Assembly: GCF_000003855.2 (NCBI RefSeq)
Contig: NW_003101674.1
Location: 1,230,734-1,294,733 of the forward strand
Length of the DNA: 64,000 bases
Origin: Blastomyces gilchristii SLH14081
Lineage: Eukaryota > Ascomycota > Eurotiomycetes > Onygenales > Ajellomycetaceae
Direction: 5' to 3'
The position numbers and the translations under genes are program-made. The notes under the pieces were generated by a model that saw only the letters and a program-made list of their open reading frames with translations, had not been told where the DNA came from and ran no database searches. Numbering within the stretch: the first letter of the stretch is position 1; each line of letters opens with the position of its first letter. Shown here one piece after another: positions 59,411-64,000 of this stretch.

Positions 59411-61037
59411 CTTTACAGTTATTATATTATCTAAAAGTATTACTTCTGATTATAATTTGTATTCATTATATTGATTTCAAATCACATTATTTCAAATATT
59501 AAAGATCTCAGATTCACTTTTCAAATAAAAATCTAGTCTCAGATAAAGAATATATTTGAATTCTTAGTTATATTTTCATTCTGATCTTATTATTGAGAAT
59601 AATATTAAATGAGATTATAAAGTCATTTCTCACTTACATAATATCATAACATAGTGCTTATTTATTGAAAATTTAATAGAGAGTATTATTAAATATCATT
59701 ACTTTTCTAAACACAGATTATAATTTATATAATTTTAATTATAAAAAAAATATAAAATACAAAAAAACAATAAAAAAATAAAAAACAAAATAAAAACAAG
59801 AAAAAATCACAATAAAAAAAAGGAAAAAATAAAAAAAAATAATAAAAATTAAGATAGCAGAGCTGCAGTACTCTTAAAATACTCACTCTTCAGAGTCTTT
59901 ATAATATTTATTATTAACTGTGTATCTCTTACAGTAAGAGCAATATAGCTGTAATAAGTTATTATCTTAATATCATCTAATAAATAATCAGTATATATCT
60001 GTATAAATGTGAATATTTAGAAAATATACACTTAAAAAGTGTGATCAGAGTGAACTCTGCTGTCACTTGAGTAATATTAAGAATAGAATGCTGAAATTAA
60101 TAGTTCTCTTCATTAATTTCATAGATAAGATATATAAAGATAGTCTTGAGAAATATAAGATTTTCTAACTTCTAATAAAAATGAATCTTATGAAGAGACT
60201 CTATTTTCATAATATCAGAGACTGAGTATTATTAAAAAGTATTACTTTTATACAATGTATATATACTTACTGCAGTAATTTATTCTCTGTACATATGATT
60301 GAGAGTTATGACTTTCTTACATTATACAGCTCTTCTTGAGATGCTGCTGTCAGTTTATAACTTATACAGTCTCTCAGTTCAGTATACACTGCATGTATAC
60401 AGTTCTGTATACTGAAACTGTGTTAATCATTATAATCTGATATAATACTTACTTTTCATGAGCCATGTTTCATTTGAGAAGGAAGAGAAAAGACATGACT
60501 GTTGTTTTATTAAGAGAGAATGAATAATTAGTATTATTGAATATAATTTAATTCTTCTGTATTTGAAATTTGATTAGTTTATACTCTTCAATTTGAGAGT
60601 TTCTAAGAGTGTTTTAATAGTTTTCATACCAGCTTGAAATTAGTGATGAGTTGAAGAAAAAGAGAAAAGAGAGAAGAAAGAAATAAGAATAACTTATCTT
60701 TTATAATATGAAAATAGAGAATCACTGTAATTATTCTCTATAGTAACAAAGATCTGTTTTCTGTATATATCTCTGATATAGATTATATAATAACTGTATA
60801 CAAAGAATATCAATAGTGTATGTATTGAATGAAGATAATATTACTATGTAATACTGTAGCTGTTTCTATACATCTCTGAAAGCTGTTAATATTTTCTTTA
60901 AGTCACTTTATATTTGATAAGTTAATAATATATTTCAATACACTTTTTCTTTCATTATCATTATTATCATTATTATTACTATTATCATTATTATTATCAT
61001 TATTATCATTATTATTATTATTATATCATTGCTAGCT
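59411..61037. other. AT-rich DNA with a short microsatellite
   Basis: An A-rich, C/G-poor stretch at 59740-59845 and an ATT/ATC array at 60957-61026. No coding trace recognised. Confidence 0.5.
60957..61026 (+). repeat. ATT/ATC trinucleotide array
   Basis: Interspersed ATT and ATC units of about 70 bases, ending next to the hAT-like copy 3. Confidence 0.9.
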
Positions 61038-61045
61038 ATCTTCTC

Positions 61046-61550
61046 TAGACTGACTGTGTGACTGTGTCTGAGACCAGAATCAGAATTTTTGATAGTCTCA
61101 TTATCAATTCAACTGATCTTATTACACAGTTTTAACATTAGATAGTAGTTTCATACTGTTTTAGTAAGACTTACTGTCTACTCTTGTCACATTTTTCAAA
61201 TGAAATCATGATTTTCACTTCTCAATTTAAATTATTTTTATTGCTTTAAATGACTTTAAATCTCATTTGAGTGTTATCAAAAAGCATTACTTTTTAAAAA
61301 ATTAAAAATAGTCTAAAAAAATATTAAAATGTTTAAAAATAGTAACTTTATGCTAAGAATAGGACTAAATGAGATCAAATGAGACCACTTTCTCATTTTT
61401 TTCAAGTCATGGTTTCATTTTAAGATCTGATATATAGTCACTTTACATGTTTTTTTAATGACTAGTCTCAGTGAAATTCATGCTAAGAAATGTATGAGAT
61501 CAGATCAAATGAGACTAAACATGAAATTCATAATCTCAGTAGTCAGTCTA
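61046..61550 (+). mobile_element. hAT-like MITE, copy 3 (complete, 505 bp)
   Basis: Terminal TAGACTGAC...GTCAGTCTA. Flanking 8-mers ATCTTCTC (61038-61045) and GTCTTCTC (61551-61558) differ by one transition. The same length as copy 2. It retains more C/G than copy 1. Confidence 0.88.
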
Positions 61551-63177
61551 GTCTTCTCTGTCTTTACTCTCTCTTAACACTTATTAAAATTAATTATATC
61601 ATTTCTCTTTAAATATTCTGCAGTTCTGCAGATCATCAAGGTACATGAGTACTATCACAGATTGAAGAGAAAGAAGAAGAAGATGTTTAAGCAAGAGAAG
61701 ACAGATTACAAGACATATTATAATACCTTGAAGAGACTCTGTAAGAAAGTAGAATAATAACAATTTTAAGTAATACTTCTGATAGATTTAGACTAAACTA
61801 AGTATAGAAATAATACAGATAACACTGTCTGTAAGAGATTGAAAAAGAAGACAGTGAAGAGTCTTATACAGTAGCAGTGAGATTAGAAGAAGTTCTGAGA
61901 ATAATTTAAGATTAAAATAAAGAGAGAAAGAGAGAAGAAGAGTATTACTATAAATAAGTAATAGTAGAAGAAGATTGAGAGAGTGTTAAAGTAGAAGATA
62001 AAGAAGTTAAAACTAATAAGTTTTTTATTAAAAGATAATAAGTGTTAATAATACTTCTGTTCTCTAATTGATTAGCAGAAGCTGATAGAGAAGAAGAGAA
62101 TTATAATTTTATTCAGATCTCAAATGCACTTCATGATTCAGAATATTAAGAAGATAGCTCTACTCTCTGAGCATGTCAATCTGCTTACTACTAAGATGAA
62201 ACTCAAGATAGTAGATCAGAAAATGCAGGATTTTAGAACACAGATTAATCTAATTTAGAGAAAGCAGTAGAAACTCTTCTCTGAAAAGACAGCAGAGAGA
62301 GATTTTAAGATAATTATCATCTCAGATAAGAAGAAAAAGAAGAAGAATAAGAATAAGAAGTAAATTATAAAGAATAATAAGAACAATGAGAAAGAGAAGA
62401 AAGATAATAAGTAGAAAAAGTTTTTTTCTTTTTATTTATATTAGTTAGTTATAAGTTCATAACTATTAGTTAATAATTGAAATTAATTTTGAGTTTTCAA
62501 AAATTATTGTACAAGTTGTAATCAATTATCAATATCAGAAATAATATATATATATATATTTAACTATCATGATTTATAAATCACTATAATGTATACATAT
62601 CAATATTTTTTCAATATTAATATTTATAATATTAATATATTTTTAATAATATTATCTGATAATGTAATTTAGTAATACTCTCTTTCACAATATTAATATA
62701 TTTCAAGAAATATGACAGAGATTAATCAAGATTATTTATTTACTTTTATACATTGATGATTTTCAATTTAAGTTAGTACTAAAATTATAACTAAGCTAAG
62801 AAAGAAGATTATTTTCTCTTATAATAATTCTTCTTATATATATCAGTGATCAGTTATTATCTTTATTAAAAATAAATTATTATCTTTCTTAAATTTTTAT
62901 TATATCTTCTGAATTTACTTCTTTCACTTCTTTCACTTCTATTGAAGATTCACAAACTCTTCAAGAAATCACTATAAATTACAAAGTCTATATTATTTAC
63001 AATTTAATACAGAATACTCTCTTTTAATTATACTAAATAATTACTTCATTCTTCACATCTGATTTCTGATCATGAAATTTATAAAAAACTTAATACAAAT
63101 ATTGAAATGAACTATGAAATAATTATTAACAGATTATATTATAGATTACTGAAGAGTTATCTCTCTACTATAATTAC
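61551..63177. other. AT-rich DNA with a possible decayed coding stretch
   Basis: Between two inverted hAT-like copies. From about 61630 to 62420 the plus strand is purine-rich, and one frame near its end reads a charged helix-like string ending in a Lys/Asn-rich tail with TAG codons in place of probable Gln. The family is not recognised. From 62.4 to 63.2 kb nothing is seen. Confidence 0.4.
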
Positions 63178-63673
63178 TAGACTGGCCGCCGGGATCATGA
63201 ATTTCACATTTGATTTCATTTGGTCTGGTCTCATACATTTCTTAGCGTGAATCCCGCTGGGACTGGCTATCAAAAAAACATGTAAAGTGACTATATATCA
63301 GATCTTAAAATGAAACCATGACTTGAAAAAAATGAGAAAGTGATCTCATTTGATCTCATTTAGTCCTATTCTTAGCATAAAGTTACTATTTTTAGACATT
63401 TTAAGGTTTTTTTTAGACTATTTTTAATTTTTTAAAAAGTAACGCTTTTTGATAACACTCAAATGAGATTTAAAGTCATTTAAAGCAATAAAAATAATTT
63501 AAATTGAGAAGTGAAAATCATGGTCTCATTTGAAAAATGTGACAAGAGTAGACAGTAAGTCTCACTGAAACAGTATGAAACTACTATCTAATGTTAAAAC
63601 CGTGTAATGAGATCAGTCGAATTGATAATGAGACTATCAAAAAATCTGGTTCTGGTCTCAGACACGGTCACAC
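63178..63673 (-). mobile_element. hAT-like MITE, copy 4 (inverted, cut by the assembly gap)
   Basis: Starts TAGACTGGCCGCCGGGATCA and is the reverse complement of the family, running to ACACGGTCACAC where the N run begins. About 496 of 505 bases are present. It has the most CpG/C/G of the four copies, so it is the closest to the original sequence. Confidence 0.85.
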
Positions 63674-64000
63674 NNNNNNNNNNNNNNNNNNNNNNNNNNN
63701 NNNNNNNNNNNNNNNNNNNNNNNNNNNNNNNNNNNNNNNNNNNNNNNNNNNNNNNNNNNNNNNNNNNNNNNNNNNNNNNNNNNNNNNNNNNNNNNNNNNN
63801 NNNNNNNNNNNNNNNNNNNNNNNNNNNNNNNNNNNNNNNNNNNNNNNNNNNNNNNNNNNNNNNNNNNNNNNNNNNNNNNNNNNNNNNNNNNNNNNNNNNN
63901 NNNNNNNNNNNNNNNNNNNNNNNNNNNNNNNNNNNNNNNNNNNNNNNNNNNNNNNNNNNNNNNNNNNNNNNNNNNNNNNNNNNNNNNNNNNNNNNNNNNN
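63674..64000. other. Assembly gap (N run)
   Basis: All bases are N; the gap begins inside a multicopy element, which probably caused it. Confidence 1.

Noticed and set aside
58103..61550. Interpretation of the 505-bp repeats as Tc1/mariner MITEs with TA duplication
   Set aside because: TA lies at the ends, but the 8-bp direct repeats outside it are longer and perfect in one copy, which fits hAT better.

Overview
This is a nuclear window from a filamentous ascomycete. Genes are spaced, carry short spliceosomal introns (about 55-180 bp, most with a CTAAC/CTGAC-type branch point), and sit next to a long AT-rich block of decayed transposons. Protein content (fungal kinesin-8, SLX4, Zn(II)2Cys6 factor, GPI-type alpha-amylase/glucanotransferase, GH76) and the sharp GC-rich/AT-rich division suggest Onygenales, perhaps Ajellomycetaceae. 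That placement is inference, and genus or species cannot be fixed from the sequence alone. No rRNA operon, CRISPR array or bacterial-type operon was seen.

Positions 1-46.4 kb are the gene-bearing part. In order: the 5' end of a methionine sulfoxide reductase A gene (-), kinesin-8 (-), a small conserved-type protein whose coding sequence appears to be interrupted directly after its ATG (-), a Tim17-family-like membrane protein (+), a C-terminal two-TM protein (+), a protein with two cyclic-nucleotide-binding domains, an F-box and LRRs (+), a Zn2Cys6 factor with an internal zinc cluster (+), SLX4 (-), the KEOPS subunit CGI121 (-), a mitochondrial-type Bax-inhibitor/GHITM protein (+), an AgtA-like GPI-anchored GH13 enzyme (-), an unrecognised 335-residue protein (-), a secreted cutinase-like esterase (+), the exon-junction protein Y14 (+), a secreted GH76 enzyme (+), and, isolated beyond a short AT-rich stretch, a SCOC-type short coiled-coil protein (-). 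Exon boundaries were derived by matching splice sites to reading frame and protein family. The genes are not an obvious functional cluster. Most are housekeeping, and two (AgtA-like, GH76) belong to cell-wall families.

From about 42.3 to 44.1 kb, and again from about 47.7 kb to the assembly gap at 63,674, the DNA is very AT-rich and contains no credible intact gene. It is mostly decayed mobile elements. These are a complete Ty3/gypsy-type LTR retrotransposon (51,879-57,631, minus orientation, 330-bp LTRs), a family of about 505-bp non-autonomous hAT-like elements with 8-bp target-site duplications (four main copies plus a related end), and two copies of a tRNA-derived SINE-like repeat. The two LTRs differ by transitions only, CpG is almost absent, and gag/pol reading frames are kept apart from C-to-T type stop codons and a YLDD-to-YLDN change at the polymerase active site. 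This is the signature of RIP or cytosine deamination. I found no clear evidence of an undescribed biological system. The most interesting items are the hAT-like MITE family, the SINE-like repeat, the cyclic-nucleotide/F-box fusion and the start-codon intron.
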